Positions 34,812 through 47,419 of a DNA stretch of 64,000 bases are shown here, one piece after another (within the stretch, counting starts at the first letter, position 1; each line of letters opens with the position of its first letter). The translations under genes were made by a program, and so were the position numbers. A model generated the notes under the pieces. The model was not told the DNA's origin and did no database searches. It saw only the letters and a program-made list of their open reading frames with translations. Origin of the DNA: Chondrosia reniformis (lineage: Eukaryota; Porifera; Demospongiae; Chondrillida; Chondrillidae); NCBI GenBank assembly GCA_947172415.1, contig OX359202.1, positions 2,256,001 through 2,320,000 on the forward strand, in the 5' to 3' direction.

Positions 34812-35439
34812 TATGCAATAGGGTAATTCAAGATAAGAGGTTAGACTGTTATAATAAGTATGCATTTATTATACATTTAGAATTTAGGTAGGTGTACACG
34901 TAGATGATCTTCAGGGTATTAGTTAATTTTATTTGTATTTTACTTGTATCTGTATACACAATGACCTGTATCCTCAGCAGACCCATTTAGGATGATTTAG
35001 GCTGGATTGTTGATAGTACCTTACTATATTCAGGCCCGTAGGCTGGGGAGGTGTTCGCACCCCCCTTTTCAACTGAAAAGGTAAGTTTTCAAAATTATAG
35101 TCTTAGTACAGGTCAGAGGAATGCAGTGGCAAAACACACAATTGCTATTATTTTTACCTTTAAACCTATTTTAATGACGAACCTGGCTAAATCGCTTTGC
35201 TTGGAGTAGATTTGACCCCAAATTAATATAGTGTCAATTTTCCGATAAATGTGTCAGATATATATATTACAGTCATCAATAGAGACCCAAGTCTAGGGAG
35301 AGGTAACAGTGAAAATCCCATTGCAAGAAATCAAGGAAGAGATATAGTAATACTGATTGAAACTCTGTAGATGTAGCTTCAATTCTGATCTGTACTATGG
35401 TATTTTAAAACTGAATATGACCCTTGTATTTTATATTTT
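34812..35439. other. Intergenic, no gene; CAGGCCCGTAGGCTGGGGAG word at 35032
   Basis: Near 35032-35075 the words AGGCCCGTAG, GGGGAGG and CACCCCCC resemble the 3' ends of transposable elements in many invertebrates. Nothing else recognised. Confidence 0.35.
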
Positions 35440-35553
35440 ATATTTTATAGTGACTCATGGGCCCAGTCTGGGCTAGGGCATACATCATATTTTGATTTGT
35501 ACGTGTCACCCTAATAAATGTTATTATTATTATTATTATCATTATTATTATTA
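35440..35553 (+). repeat. LINE 3' tail with (ATT)n
   Basis: GCCCAGTCTGGGCTAGGGCA followed by a spacer, AATAAATGTT and an ATT microsatellite: the usual 3' end of CR1/L2-like LINEs. It could be the tail of the LINE whose 5' part is at 30467. Confidence 0.55.
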
Positions 35554-36489
35554 TAAAAATGAAATATTTGATATATTATATATCTCAATTAAGTGTAACG
35601 GTATTACCCAAACGGTGCCCCATAGTTTTGTAGGAGCTTGAAACCAAATCAGAAGCAAAATGTTACAAAGAACAAGAAAAGGAGCAGAGAGGCTGGAGAG
35701 AGAGACCTGAAAAGAACAGAGAATGGAGAAAGAAATAAAGGAGAAAAAGTGCAAAAATGAAGAAAATGGTGAAAGAGGAGAGAAGAAAAGGAGAAAGAGG
35801 AGGCACAAAAGAAGAAGAAAGGGTCAGGGCAGAAGAGGAAGGTAGGACAGAGGGCAAAGAGCACTAGAGCAGCAGACTTAAGTGGAGGGTTCAATAAACT
35901 GACTATTTCAAGTGACACAGAAGTGATGCAGTGTGTGCCAATTGTGGACTGGTATATACGTATATGATGAAAAAATACAGATAATCTACCACAATTCGTT
36001 CAAGCATGGCGGAATACTGAGTTTGGCATGTTAGGTCAAGTAATTGTGGTTAGTAGTGTATACGAAATGGTGTTATCACATTGAAATGTACATTTTGCTT
36101 GCCTAGTAGATTAAACAAATATCATCAATATTATATATTATTCAACAATATACGTATATAGCTAAATAAAAGGATAAGTGATGTTTGCTCTTGTGAATTC
36201 TTCCTCTTAGAGTCACTGGGTAATTGTCAAGTCAATTCTGGAATGTTTAGAGGCCATCTCTTAGATCTACTTTGCATAATTAAAATCTTCACAAAAGCGG
36301 CGGATTACAAAGGTGGAAAACACCTTTAAATGTGCAATTGAGGTGAGAAAATAATTGCGGATGGCGGATTACATAGATACTTCTAGTAAGTAAATGAATT
36401 GGTTCTATACAAACTCAGGCAGATTTGGCAGTTTGGTAGTTTGACATGTTAAACAGGGGCGGATTATCAGGGTTAGACTGTACACCAGT
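35554..36489. other. Purine-rich stretch and intergenic DNA
   Basis: 35650-35870 is almost pure A/G on the plus strand (GAA/GGA-rich), which yields spurious Ser/Leu/Phe-rich frames on the minus strand. No gene recognised. Confidence 0.45.
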
Positions 36490-36600
36490 CCAAGCAAAGT
36501 ATGGATGTAATCAGTGGAACACATGGTTTGATTTGGAGTGTGCAGGCATATCTGAAGATGAACTTCCCAGTGATTGCCCTTGTGCCTGTTTAACACACAG
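36490..36600 (+). pseudogene. PHD-finger fragment
   Basis: The plus frame contains CNQWNTWFDLECAGISEDEL followed by PSDCPCAC. This matches the second half of a PHD finger (C-x2-C-x-W-x-H-x2-C-x-G), with the expected His replaced by Asp and the first cysteine pair missing. Similar fingers occur in LINE ORF1 proteins, so this is probably another relic. Confidence 0.45.
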
Positions 36601-38792
36601 CTATAAATTGTTACTACCACTTTGTTATTTCCACTGTATGATACTCCGTTGCGTTACAGCTTGTTTTGCTGTTAATTGTATGGTGTCTGATCTGCTCCTG
36701 CTGCTTCACTTGCTGTAGTCTCAAGTCTCAGTGATCTCTCAGTGTCTCATGGAAGAATTTGAAATTTTTCAACATGTCTCATAATAACATCTTCACTGTC
36801 TCATAACAGCATGCAATATGTATGTGTACATGGAATATTGTTCTCTAGCATAGACAACTTAAGTAAATACATACGCACCCATAATTGTGGTATGGGTACT
36901 GTGGTTGTGGTCATATGTGTGTGTAGTGTTGAGTTTATAACTAAGATTAGCAGGTGCATGGAATAAGAATGTTTAGGTGACCCATAATTGCAGCGGGTAG
37001 CTACCCTATTCCCAATTTTTGAACCCAATAGAAGCAAAGTTTCAGTCTCAGTTCGGTGCCAAAGATCACAAACAGGTGACAAACAACTACAATCAGTGCA
37101 TTGCGTATTTTATTCAGAAGACTGTAGAGGGTGGAGTAGGCTTTCACACACGTATTTAAATGCCTGTTTAGATAGACATCCTATAATCCATGACACTTCT
37201 CAACAAGAGGGTGATACAGAGGAAGAAGACGATAACATGAAACATTTATCATATTCATAGCATTGGATCACATAAGTACTACAAAATGTATTCAGTCTAC
37301 CTTCAAAAGAGATTAATGGATGTGGACAGGTTCAGAAGTAGTTTTAGAGGAAACATAATAAACACAGTTGTATATAAAAAACAATCCAAACATCCATTAA
37401 ATCAATGTGAAAAGTGTTAAACCAATATAAAAAATACATAGATGTTTACACGTAAAAAAGTAGAGTAACATAGTGATATACATATTAGCTTCTAAAAAAG
37501 AAGCATTGTGATTAGTGTATTGGTTGCAGAGCTAGTTTCTGTATGCAAGCTTAGGTTGGATTAGTCTATTATTCGTGAACCTAATAGAACCTAAGAGGGA
37601 CTACAACCTGACCCTTTCTAGGACTTCTTAACCATACAGACCACTTAATGGGCCACCAAATGTTCACACTTTCATCTAACTCTTCCCTCACAAACTACAT
37701 TCTATTGTGTACCCTCTCCTTAAAACATTATAAAAATTTGTAAAAGCATTGGAAGACACTCCTAGCCCCCCTAGTTCTGACACTTAAGAAAAGGTTGTGT
37801 GTATGAAATAAAATGGTCATGTACTATAAACACAACTTCATGTCTGATTGGATACTTTACCAATATTGTGTAAACAGATTCCCTATTATAGAGTTTTAAA
37901 GATAATGTACTTTAAGTTATTCAAGTTTTTGAAAATTTGGAGAGAAAATCTGTATACTACTTCATTAGAGAGATTCCACCGTATATATACTTACTTCAAT
38001 GCAGTGTCAGTATTTTATACACTTTGGTAGCTATACACACTTCTATATATGTCTTCATGTTCTTTTGATAGTCATACCTTCCTTATATTCCATATCTGAA
38101 AGATCCAGGTTCTCACTAATTGGCATAGGCTGCTGTATTTCAGACTCTACAGATCACGGGAAAGCGTGAAGAAAAGTATATAGTTCCACAGTATACGTAT
38201 GTACATATTACATGGTACAATTAAAGCTGTATAATATCATCATCATTTCTGGTAATTAGTTTTGTCATGCACTGTGGTGCAGAGACATAATGTCAGGTTA
38301 GATATGTACGTATATGGTATGTTTAATGACATTCACAACATTTAGGCTGTCGCTTGAAAAGTGATGTTGAGATATAGGCTGTATGCATATTATACAGATT
38401 TTCTACTGTATGTGCTACTGTATTATAGAATCAAAAGACTTCCTACAAGTTACTGTATTGGATTATAGATTCAGAATTCAAAGGCATTCATTGTTAGTCA
38501 TGTATCATTGACAGTTTCAGACACAATTATATGCATATGATCCTTTTTGCATGATTTAAGGGTCATCAAGGTGAAATGCATGAGGATTCACAGAAGAGCA
38601 AGATAAAGATAAAGAAAAAGACAAAGACTCCCAGGATCACTGATGAAGGGTGAAATTCCCAGAAACGGCTGTCTGACCCAGTGGAGTAGAAGATGAAAGA
38701 GGAAAAGAAGAAAGAAAAGACTCCTGTATCTTCATCCAAAGCTCTCTTCAGGTTTAGTTCCCCTACAGGCTTTTTTACAGAATAGTCATAGC
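36601..38792. other. No gene seen; one unassigned frame at 36988-37260
   Basis: The 90-codon plus-strand frame ends in an acidic GDTEEEDDN segment and has no known motif; there is no splice context that I can defend. The remainder is AT-rich. Confidence 0.3.
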
Positions 38793-39493
38793 ATGAAAAA
38801 AGGGAGTTAATTGCACTAAGCTGTGCAAAGGCTAGGATGATAAGCAAAAGTATTCACTGGAAGATATTACGCCAAACCAGCCAAGGGACCGAAGTCTAAT
38901 CTTGGCTGGGGGACCGAAGTCCTATTAAAAATGGCAACCAGTGATCGCCTCCCAGTCATCCAAGATGGAAAAAAATTCATCAAAGAACCACAGACAGCTG
39001 TTTCGCCCTCATTTGGGCTCATCAGTGTGGTACACTTCAATGATGGTGAGTTGGATGACCGTCTTCACTTATTAATCAGCCACAAGTGAAACACTTGTGG
39101 TTTCATAATAAGCAAAGATGGAGGGCTTGCTTATCATCCTAGCCTTTGCACAGCTTAGTGCAATTAACTCCCTTTTTTCATTGTGAGCGCTCGGTCTCGC
39201 TTAGACTGCAGCCCTCCATCTTTGCTTATTATGAAACCACAAGTGTTTCACTTGTGGCTGATTAATAAGTGAAGACGGTCATCCAACTCACCATCATTGA
39301 AGTGTACCACACTGATGAGCCCAAATGAGGGCGAAACAGCTGTCTGTGGTTCTTTGATGAATTTTTTTCCATCTTGGATGACTGGGAGGCGATCACTGGT
39401 TGCCATTTTTAATAGGACTTCGGTCCCCCAGCCAAGATTAGACTTCGGTCCCTTGGCTGGTTTGGCGTAATATCTTCCAGTGAATACTTTTGC
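38793..39493. repeat. Giant inverted repeat (283-base arms) with nested flanking copy
   Basis: Left arm 38844-39126 and right arm 39211-39493 are reverse complements; the long segments I compared were identical. The spacer 39127-39181 is itself the reverse complement of 38793-38843, just outside the left arm. Each arm contains a small hairpin (CCACAAGTG...CACTTGTGG) and a duplicated GGACCGAAGTC word. Related single-arm copies lie in NDST introns (58739-59060, 62610-62870). Non-coding. Confidence 0.9.
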
Positions 39494-42391
39494 TAGTCAT
39501 AGCATGTAGGAAAATGATTTTTCATGTATTATACTTCTGCTAAATCTCATAATATTATATTTCATTAGCTATACTTATACTAAAACTAACCAGTTGTCAT
39601 CAAATTGTTTTAGTGGTCAGTGCAAACACAACTTTTAATAATAGCAAAATGGCAATTTGATCCAATGTAATACGTCATGCTGATACATTTCCAGTCTTCT
39701 CAAGATGAAATAGTATTAACAACATATTACAGACTCTGCTTAATCTATCCAAACATCCAACCTGCCAATCTGCCAATGTTTCTTCAGCATGAATTCGTTT
39801 GCATAAAAAATTTGCCATAGATCCACTAACCCAAAGATCTGCACTACTTTATCACCCCTTTTATAATTATACAATTCAAATAACCTTGCAAAACAATTTT
39901 ACCATTATTAGGTTAAAGTGTAGAATGTGTGAACACTTTGGGAACCATCATTTGGAGGCCTTCTGAATGGAAGTTTATACCAGCAGAAAAAAACTCTGCT
40001 GATGTGTGCTCCTTACACCTACCTCCCTTAAATAATAAAAATATTATTGGAAAATAGTGGCCAAGAGTACCGTAAATACATTTCATGTTATACAAGTAAG
40101 CAATTATACTCTAACTCCCAGAGTGTCTAGAGGCAATGCAGTTCATAAAGTAATCAATTATCAATTTCAGTAACTTACGTATGTACCTCCTCACTTCCTA
40201 TTAGAAGTTTGCATTCATAAAAAAATGGAAATGGCAAGTTCTAAATCATCAATAATTCCATCCAACCACCCCTACTTCAGCTATCCATGGTGCGGCCAAT
40301 CACAGAAGGGAAGTGTATGGATTGGTAACTTAAATTTCAATGTGCCACTTGTGTATGGTTTGACTTATCACATGCATGATCACTGTCTTGTTTTGTTACT
40401 TTTTCCAAGAAGAAAAAGGGGAAATACAAATAATATAGAATTTAATACAAGTAGGGTGGCCAGTATTGCAACAATGAATAGAACATCTGGATGTAAATGT
40501 GTTTAGAAAGCTTTCCATTACAATAACACAACAGTCAAAAAGAAGAGACAAAAATCAAAGTCTCAGAAAGCTTGGTAGTTCTATTAACATTATTCCAAGC
40601 ATTAAGTAATGCTCAAGCAATGCCCTTTCATTAGTATGTATTTCACATACATAATCCTAAACACTGTAAGTAAGGTCTATTATACTCAACTCACTCATCA
40701 GTTCTGCATCTACTCTACTCCTTTCATGTGAATTTTTCAAAAGGTTATATGCAGTATGTACTTGTTGAAAACGTGCCTCAGATTGTGAAATCTCATCACT
40801 ACTTGTCAACATGATTTTATCAGGATGGAGCTATCAAGAGAAAGAGTGATACATACATAACACACAATGTCATTATGATTCTAAAGACTATTGTGCTTAA
40901 CATAGTTAATGGGAAGAGGTGGTAAGAGTACGTACCACTCAACCCTAGTTATACAATATACATTATATTGATACATACGTATACCTACTTGATTATGATG
41001 CAGCATGTCACAACGATAGACTCACATACAGGTAATATTTAGTATTATTAGTTCTCAAGTGACTCTATAATACTATTGCAACCTGTACCATATGTTGAAA
41101 CTTTAGCACTAAACATGCTAGGTCTACAAATGCATTAGCAGCAAGGCTCAACATTGATCCCTATTTTTCCCTTCCAATGCAAACTGCTACGATACAGCCA
41201 AACCAGATACCTTCTGCTGCACAACTAGCACACCTACGTATAGGCTTGCATTCCATTGATCCACATACCCCTCAGCTACCTCTTTGTCAGAAAGGTGTGA
41301 CATACCTTACCCCCCCCCCCCCTCCCCAGCAGAACCTGTCAAGGAGACCAATGTGCTTACCATGTCCTGGTACCAGTTAGCTGTCTGCAATACAGGGAAG
41401 CTCCTGCCTCCCAGAGAGCAGCCATACATACAACCATGTTTGGGCGTACCATCCCTACTTCAGCTATCATGGTGTGCCCACAAGCAGTGATCATATGGTA
41501 AGGCTAGCCATACAGAAGTGATATATTAAATTTTATTCATATACATCACTTCTGTATGTGTTTATTTCAATCATTTAGTCACTGTTGCAGGCACTAACAT
41601 CCCTACTTCTAACTTCATTTTTTGAATGACTTTATTTTACTTAAGTATAAGATAAGATATTGCCTCAATTGGCACAGCCTAGGCAAGGTTAAACTGATGT
41701 ACAACACCAAAGAAAAAGGTGTGTTAACGGATTTTCAAGTAAGGTACTTCTAATTTCTTTGAAAAAAGAAATGGCTGCATATTTCTAGTTATGGTACACA
41801 CACTTGCCTAACAAAATAGGTCCTATTTTGAGGCTTGCTGCAATAGCTCAGTGGTAACTTGGTTGTGTCTCTTTCTTTACAACTCTTTGGGCAAAACAAA
41901 ATATATTAAATGGTGTATTTTGAAATACTTTGATTCTTTAGCACCGAATTTGACTTCCAGTTTGGTTAGCGACTATTGGGGAAAATATTTCCTCTTTGTT
42001 CGTTAGGTCCAGTTTTCTGTCACTCTATAGGGCCTTGACATGCGGGTTTAACAGACACCAACACTCAACTAGCTATAGTATATATGTGAGGTACTTTGAC
42101 AAGGTTGTTTAACATTCGGCCATTAAATAGCTATTATTACTAACTTCCTTAATTAGTCTGTGGTAGCTTCGCTTAATTTCTTCCTTCGAGCAATCTCTAC
42201 GCATACCCAGAATGACATACGGATTAAACTGTTCATCGCCATCCATTTTTCGGAACTCTAAATTTAAAACCACAACCTCTTAATAGAATAAAACAATAGA
42301 ATAAAACAATACAATAAAATTTATACGCTATATAATACACACAGTTATATATAAATACCTAACCAACTAGTCTAAAGCATTTTTATAAAAT
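39494..42391. other. Intergenic, no gene recognised
   Basis: Weak frames at 40225-40506 and 41177-41490 share no known motif. At 41440-41560 a GGCGTACCATCCCTACTTCA word and a hairpin on CATACAGAAGTGAT/CACTTCTGTATG resemble 6590-6690, so a dispersed repeat is present. C-run at 41311-41324. Confidence 0.35.
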
Positions 42392-43215
42392 CTATAATCG
42401 GGCTCTGACTTTCTGCCTCAACTTTCTGTGTTCATCACAGCAGTACTGTCTCCTGCTGAGGCCATCAATGAAATTGTTGCAACGCTTCAGGCTGTTATCC
42501 TCTAGTATAAAACCATGACAACGTACTCCTTCTGCTACACCATTTCTTCCCCCATATTTCTGGATAAAATCCTGATGTGACATGTTTGACTTCCGCCTGT
42601 TGCAATCCCTACAGGACACTACACCATTGGCAGCAGTAGTGGCTCCATCTTTGGACCAGGGAATCAAATGGTCAGCTTCCCAAGAGTCACTCAATTCAAA
42701 TGTCTTCAAGCAATAAAAGCATTGACCCTCACAATGCATAAATATCACCTTCCTATCTTTCTTGGTAAAGATTCGTCCATCAATTTCCTCAGTTGACAGG
42801 TCGTATTCTTCAGTGTTGTCAGCTACATAATCCGTTTTTTCAAGATGCTCCTTGCAGCAATAGGTATCTGTTCCATTGACAAAGTTATTACATCTGATAA
42901 GGGATGGCAAGTACCCCTGACATCTCATCTGCTTAGGGACTCTAAACAGTCCACCGTGCAGTTCCACAAACTGTGCATAACTAAGATCCAATTTCTTTTC
43001 ATGACACCCTTCACAAACTGTCACTCCATTAACGATGACTGGTCCACGGCTGGGATTTATCAAGTCTACATACCAAACTCCATCAAAGTCTAGAGTCTTC
43101 AGGCAAAGAAAACACTTACTCCGACATTGCTGATACAAAAGAAGCTGTGAAGCTTTGCTGAACAGACTACTGTCAGAATCAGTTTGTTTAACATTATCTA
43201 CTTCATTCCAATCAC
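42392..43215 (-). CDS. Tandem HNH-nuclease-like protein, terminal exon
   Basis: A long minus-strand exon (274 codons including the stop) beginning after a CATAG|GT acceptor at 43216; upstream exons were not found. It encodes two copies of a module: a C-x2-C pair, an HNH-like core, a C-x2-C pair, then a C-rich tail of form RC-x-G...LxRCNNF(V/I)xG...YCCxEH. The second core is canonical (SWEADHLIPWSKDG, NGVVSCRDCNRRK). In the first the DH becomes DL (VDLINPSRG), so the catalytic His is lost while zinc ligands remain. HNH domains cut or nick DNA in the usual families. Low similarity between copies implies an old duplication. No stops, so probably a real gene; function unknown. Confidence 0.78.
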
Positions 43216-45079
43216 CTATGAAAATAAGTAAACCAAAAGTTACATGGTATTTGAGGTAAGAAGGGGTGGATATTGAAATTGTATGGACAATTAGGTTACA
43301 TAGAAATGCAACATATTAAAAACGGTATGGCACAGTTTGGCTAATATTTTTATACAATAATAATAATATGTACATTCTGAAGACTATATATTACTCTAAA
43401 TACTCAATATGGTACCATTCATAGACTCTTTTATGTATTGAGTATTGGGACCATGAATAATGTTAAACATCGTAAATACCATTTGTAGAGTCTTGGATCA
43501 ACATGTTCTTATAATCAAACGTGCACAAAACCAGATGCATCATTTCAATTACAATGGAAACCAAACAACTGTAAGGTATGTACTGTGATATAATCATATA
43601 AAATGAGTATTTTAGTTGTTAATTATTACAAGTACTTGCACAGCCAGCAGAATGGCTCAGTTTCCTTGTTACAGCTAGTTCACAATAAATTAAAATGGCT
43701 GTTTTATAATATGCTGAAGGTGCCAGAGGGATTACTGTAAATCCCAATTTATAGCGGTCCCTTTATTAAAGCAAAATTCGCATACAGCAAAAATCGTTAA
43801 ATTAATGGCGCATCATTCTGTCACGTGCTGTCACATTTCACATTATCTAACTTACATTATCTAACTTACACCAGCTGCATTTCATTCGTCCTGCTATTTC
43901 TTTCGTTTACGAATTGCCAATGTCATTGTATCAATGTATCAGCATTTCTACCAGGGAGAACAAGCCTTACCTACCAGATCCAGACAGAGAATGACCTTGA
44001 TCAGGGACTAGAACGCATTATTCGACCTGACCTACGTATCTCCACTCTTAAGCCAGTTCATGCGTGCTGGCTTATAGAAGTGCACTCAAAACTGAGCAAG
44101 GAAAAAGATTTGATTATCCAGGACTTTGAGAAGGCTGACATCAAGGACTTCATCACTATAGTGGAACTTAAGAAAGTCTTATGATTCCTAAGTAGTATTA
44201 CTGAAGAGTGGCCATCTTGAGAAGGGTCATTCAGAGTATTCTTAGAATACTTAGTAACTAAGTTTGAAGAGAACATGAAAGGCAGCTGAAACCCTGACAA
44301 TAAGTCCTTTCCCTTTACTCAGCATACCTTCACAAGTCACATTAGCATATGGATTAATGCATGAAAGTTAGTATGGTATACAGATGTGTATACCATACTA
44401 GGTCAAGGACATAAATCTTAACCTACTTGGATCACTATCACTATCACAAATACTGCCGTAAAACAGGATGCCAACTTAATCAGTATTATGGCTACCATTC
44501 ACAAGGTAGTACTGGGAAAATCTTCTATGATGAAGAATGGGCATCACTGGCCTACTTTGTATCCTCTTGAAGGACTGCCTTTGCAATGAGGTTTTTGAAA
44601 TCCTACAATGCAGATCTGCTAATTGGCCAGGTTAGTTACAAGCAGAGGGCTGACATATACAACTATTTCCATGGCTACAGCAGTCTAAGCGAACTTCCTG
44701 AAGCTACTAAAGAAGCAGAGTCTAGTACCAAGTGAGTATAATTGTTACAAAAAAACTTTATCCTGTTAAAACATTAAGACACAATAGTCATCACTCAACA
44801 TACAGTTATCAAGAAAGAAAGTGCCTTGATAGACCAAGATTTGAGGATGGTCATGTGCACTTTGCAGTCCTTCAAGTGATAGCATGGTATAAGGATCAGT
44901 TCTCTTTAAATGACACACCACTTTTGGCTTCCATAAATGAAACTTTGCAATCTGTGACATCAAAATATTTCAGTAGTTTTACACAAACATATTCTGGTAA
45001 GGTAAAATTATACATATATCCCAACACTGCGACCTAATGTAGCTATATTATATACAATAATATAGCACATCAATGTAAT
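43216..45079. other. Upstream of HNH gene and leading part of a KDZ relic
   Basis: Frames at 43825-44184 (plus) and 44732-45037 (plus) have no motif that I can name but run in the direction of the KDZ-type relic that follows and could be its decayed N-terminal exons. Confidence 0.35.
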
Positions 45080-46620
45080 TTGCCTGGCTGCCATACTGTA
45101 TTGGTAATTGATGGTAATATGAAGAACCACCGTGACGTATGTAAAGCGAAGGATGCAGGTTATATTGAATTTGAGGGATTGGAAGGTGTGTGGACAACTA
45201 ATGATAATTACTCCATCAATGGTGGAATGTTTCCTAACCCATGCATGTATGTATATTGCAGGTGCCATTAAAATAGGCTGTACTAAAACACCAGCATACA
45301 AATCAAAAATCTGTGATAAACACAAACCACGAGTCTTCATGCCATCTGGACAAAATAAAGATTCAAACATTGATCCACCAGGTCCTTCATATGCTGCTGA
45401 CAAAGACTTCCCAGTGATTCATTTCGTAACAGATAAATGCACTACTAGGGCAGAAACTTACTACCAGGTATATTCAACTCAAGATTATGGCTTATAACAA
45501 GAATCAGTATATGTGCATCTTATGTTTTACTGATTGCAAGGTGGCATGGCTTGGCCAAGAAACGTCCAAATCTACTTGGGAACTAGCTGACAGTCTACCC
45601 AAATCAGTAATATCTGAGTATGAGAAAGGCTTCCAGGCAGACGTGTCCACTGAAACCCAAACCTATGGTGGCCACTCTACTCACATAATTAGCTCAACTG
45701 AGTCCTCTCCTCCCTTCAAGATCAACCACCACCAGCTAAGAAGACTAAGACTGCAAAACCAACAGAGAGCAGGTTAATTCGTTTATTAATACTTTGAGAC
45801 TACACAGTTGAATGAATACGTCTTCATATTTTCAATATTAAACAGTTCTATACCCAATCCTGGAATATTTGAAGAATCCAGCATAAATCTAGCCCGTAAT
45901 ACTGAAAAAGATAAATTCAAACTCAATGAGAATACAGCAGGTGTGAGCCTAGTATAAGCATGCAATAAGATACTTAGAGCTGTAGGTATACCCTGCCTTT
46001 ACAAGGATATGCTTGCCTATTAGGAATACTCACAGGTATATGGCCATGTGGGGTGATAACTTTAGTGGTGGAACTCTTCCTTTCTGAGGCTAAGTCACAA
46101 GTTTATGGTGCACTCCATGACTTCTGCAGAAGCAACCCAGTATCAACTGAGGGCTTAGGTATATACGTAGGCTTCTATTGTTTGGATCAGTTTTACTTAA
46201 AATTGATAGCTTTGGCACTATAGATATTTTTCTATTATTATGAATAGACTATGCTATGATGATGGCTGCCACCTTCGTAAATATACCAATCATCCATCAC
46301 GAAAGGATCTTACCACTTTTACTAAGCAAATTGCCAACTGTGAGATTGTTGTGGACAAGATGCATTTTGCTGGCCATAAGGATAGCTGGTGCAAGAAACA
46401 TTGCAACCCTAATGATCATCCTGTTTTGAATTTAGTAGGTAACCTACCTTAATGTCTACTACACTTTCAAATCCTTTTCTAATGTATCATAGGTTGATAC
46501 CGAAATATGCAAACAAACGTTTTCTTGACTCTCTCGTTATGCCAAAATGACAAGGCATATGAATGAACAACACTTTATATTTTTCATGCTCTATTTATGT
46601 GATCTACACAACCGTAAAGT
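45080..46620 (+). pseudogene. KDZ-type transposase with chromodomain, decayed
   Basis: Ordered blocks on the plus strand: VIDGNMKNHRDVC...AGYIEFEGL; GCTKTPAYKSKICDKHKP (CxC-like Cys cluster); a chromodomain split by a short intron (TTRAETYYQ | VAWLGQETSKSTWE then LADSLPKSVISEYEKG); RLCYDDGCHLRKY; VDKMHFAGHKDSWCKKHCNP; and MTRHMNEQHF...LYLCDLHNR. This is the arrangement of Kyakuja-Dileera-Zisupton (KDZ) transposases. A TGA replaces the conserved Trp in the FSWLSRY block near 46535, and several frames must be joined, so it is inactive as it stands. Confidence 0.72.
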
Positions 46621-46649
46621 TATAACTACAAAATAATAATACTAAAAAC

Positions 46650-46782
46650 ATGACAAGAAATTCTAGAGTTACTTTGTATTCTCAGAATAGGGTTATTTAA
46701 TATAGGGGTCAAAGGTTAGACAGTATGGGAAGAGACAAGAAATTCTGGAGTTACTTTGTATTCTCAGAACAGGGCTATTTAA
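46650..46782. repeat. 82-base tandem repeat, copies left of piggyBac
   Basis: A complete unit 46701-46782 (TATAGGGGTCAAAGG start, AGGGCTATTTAA end) preceded by a partial unit. The array continues on the other side of the piggyBac element. Confidence 0.9.
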
Positions 46783-47419
46783 CCCATTCCGCGCTAACTT
46801 ATTGCGTGGGCGGCGCTATGCCTTATGACCGACTTTTTTCGAAGTCCATGTGATGTAAGTGCCACGTGTAAGGTAAGGTTGTTTTTATGACTGAGGAAGT
46901 GAATTCTCATCAAGTTTAGCCTTCTTCATTGTCGCTAGAGTTTTACCCAAACGTTTAAGAGGACTGTGAGCCAAATGTAAAGCCACAAATCGCCCACTAG
47001 TAAGTTTGTTTGTGTCTATGTTCGTTAATCGTATCGAGTGAAGAGAATGGACCAGGCGCTAACCCTAACCTTACGCGGTAACGTTCAGAGCCTGGTCAGT
47101 TCTCTTCACTTGAGCCCGTTTATCTCACCGTATAAATATGATTTCAGTACGCATGTTGCACTTCAACAGGCAACATTATTGAGGGAATGTATTCTTCGTG
47201 TTTTAGTGTTCAATTTCTAATCTGATCAGCCCTAGAATTGCACACACAATATCCGTGAATACTGTATTCACAGCTTTGAACCTTTTTGATTGAAGCAGAT
47301 ACCTTATGCATGAGGAATTGCTTTATGATGTGTGCTATATTGATGGATGGTTATTACAAGGTAACTGAAAAATAGGTAGAACAACTAAGTACTATAGTAG
47401 ATATATAGGCGTTCAGAAG

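Noticed and set aside
35551-35918. Three overlapping minus-strand frames rich in Ser, Leu and Phe
   Set aside because: They lie opposite a purine-rich (GAA/GGA) tract that avoids stops by composition alone.
38566-38847. 93-codon minus-strand frame with a Phe-rich hydrophobic stretch
   Set aside because: Overlaps the flanking segment of the giant inverted repeat and is low complexity; not supported as a gene.
41828-41880. tRNA-like A box (TAGCTCAGTGGT) suggesting a tRNA or SINE
   Set aside because: No B box (GGTTCGAnTC-like) at the right distance and no cloverleaf arms; treated as chance.
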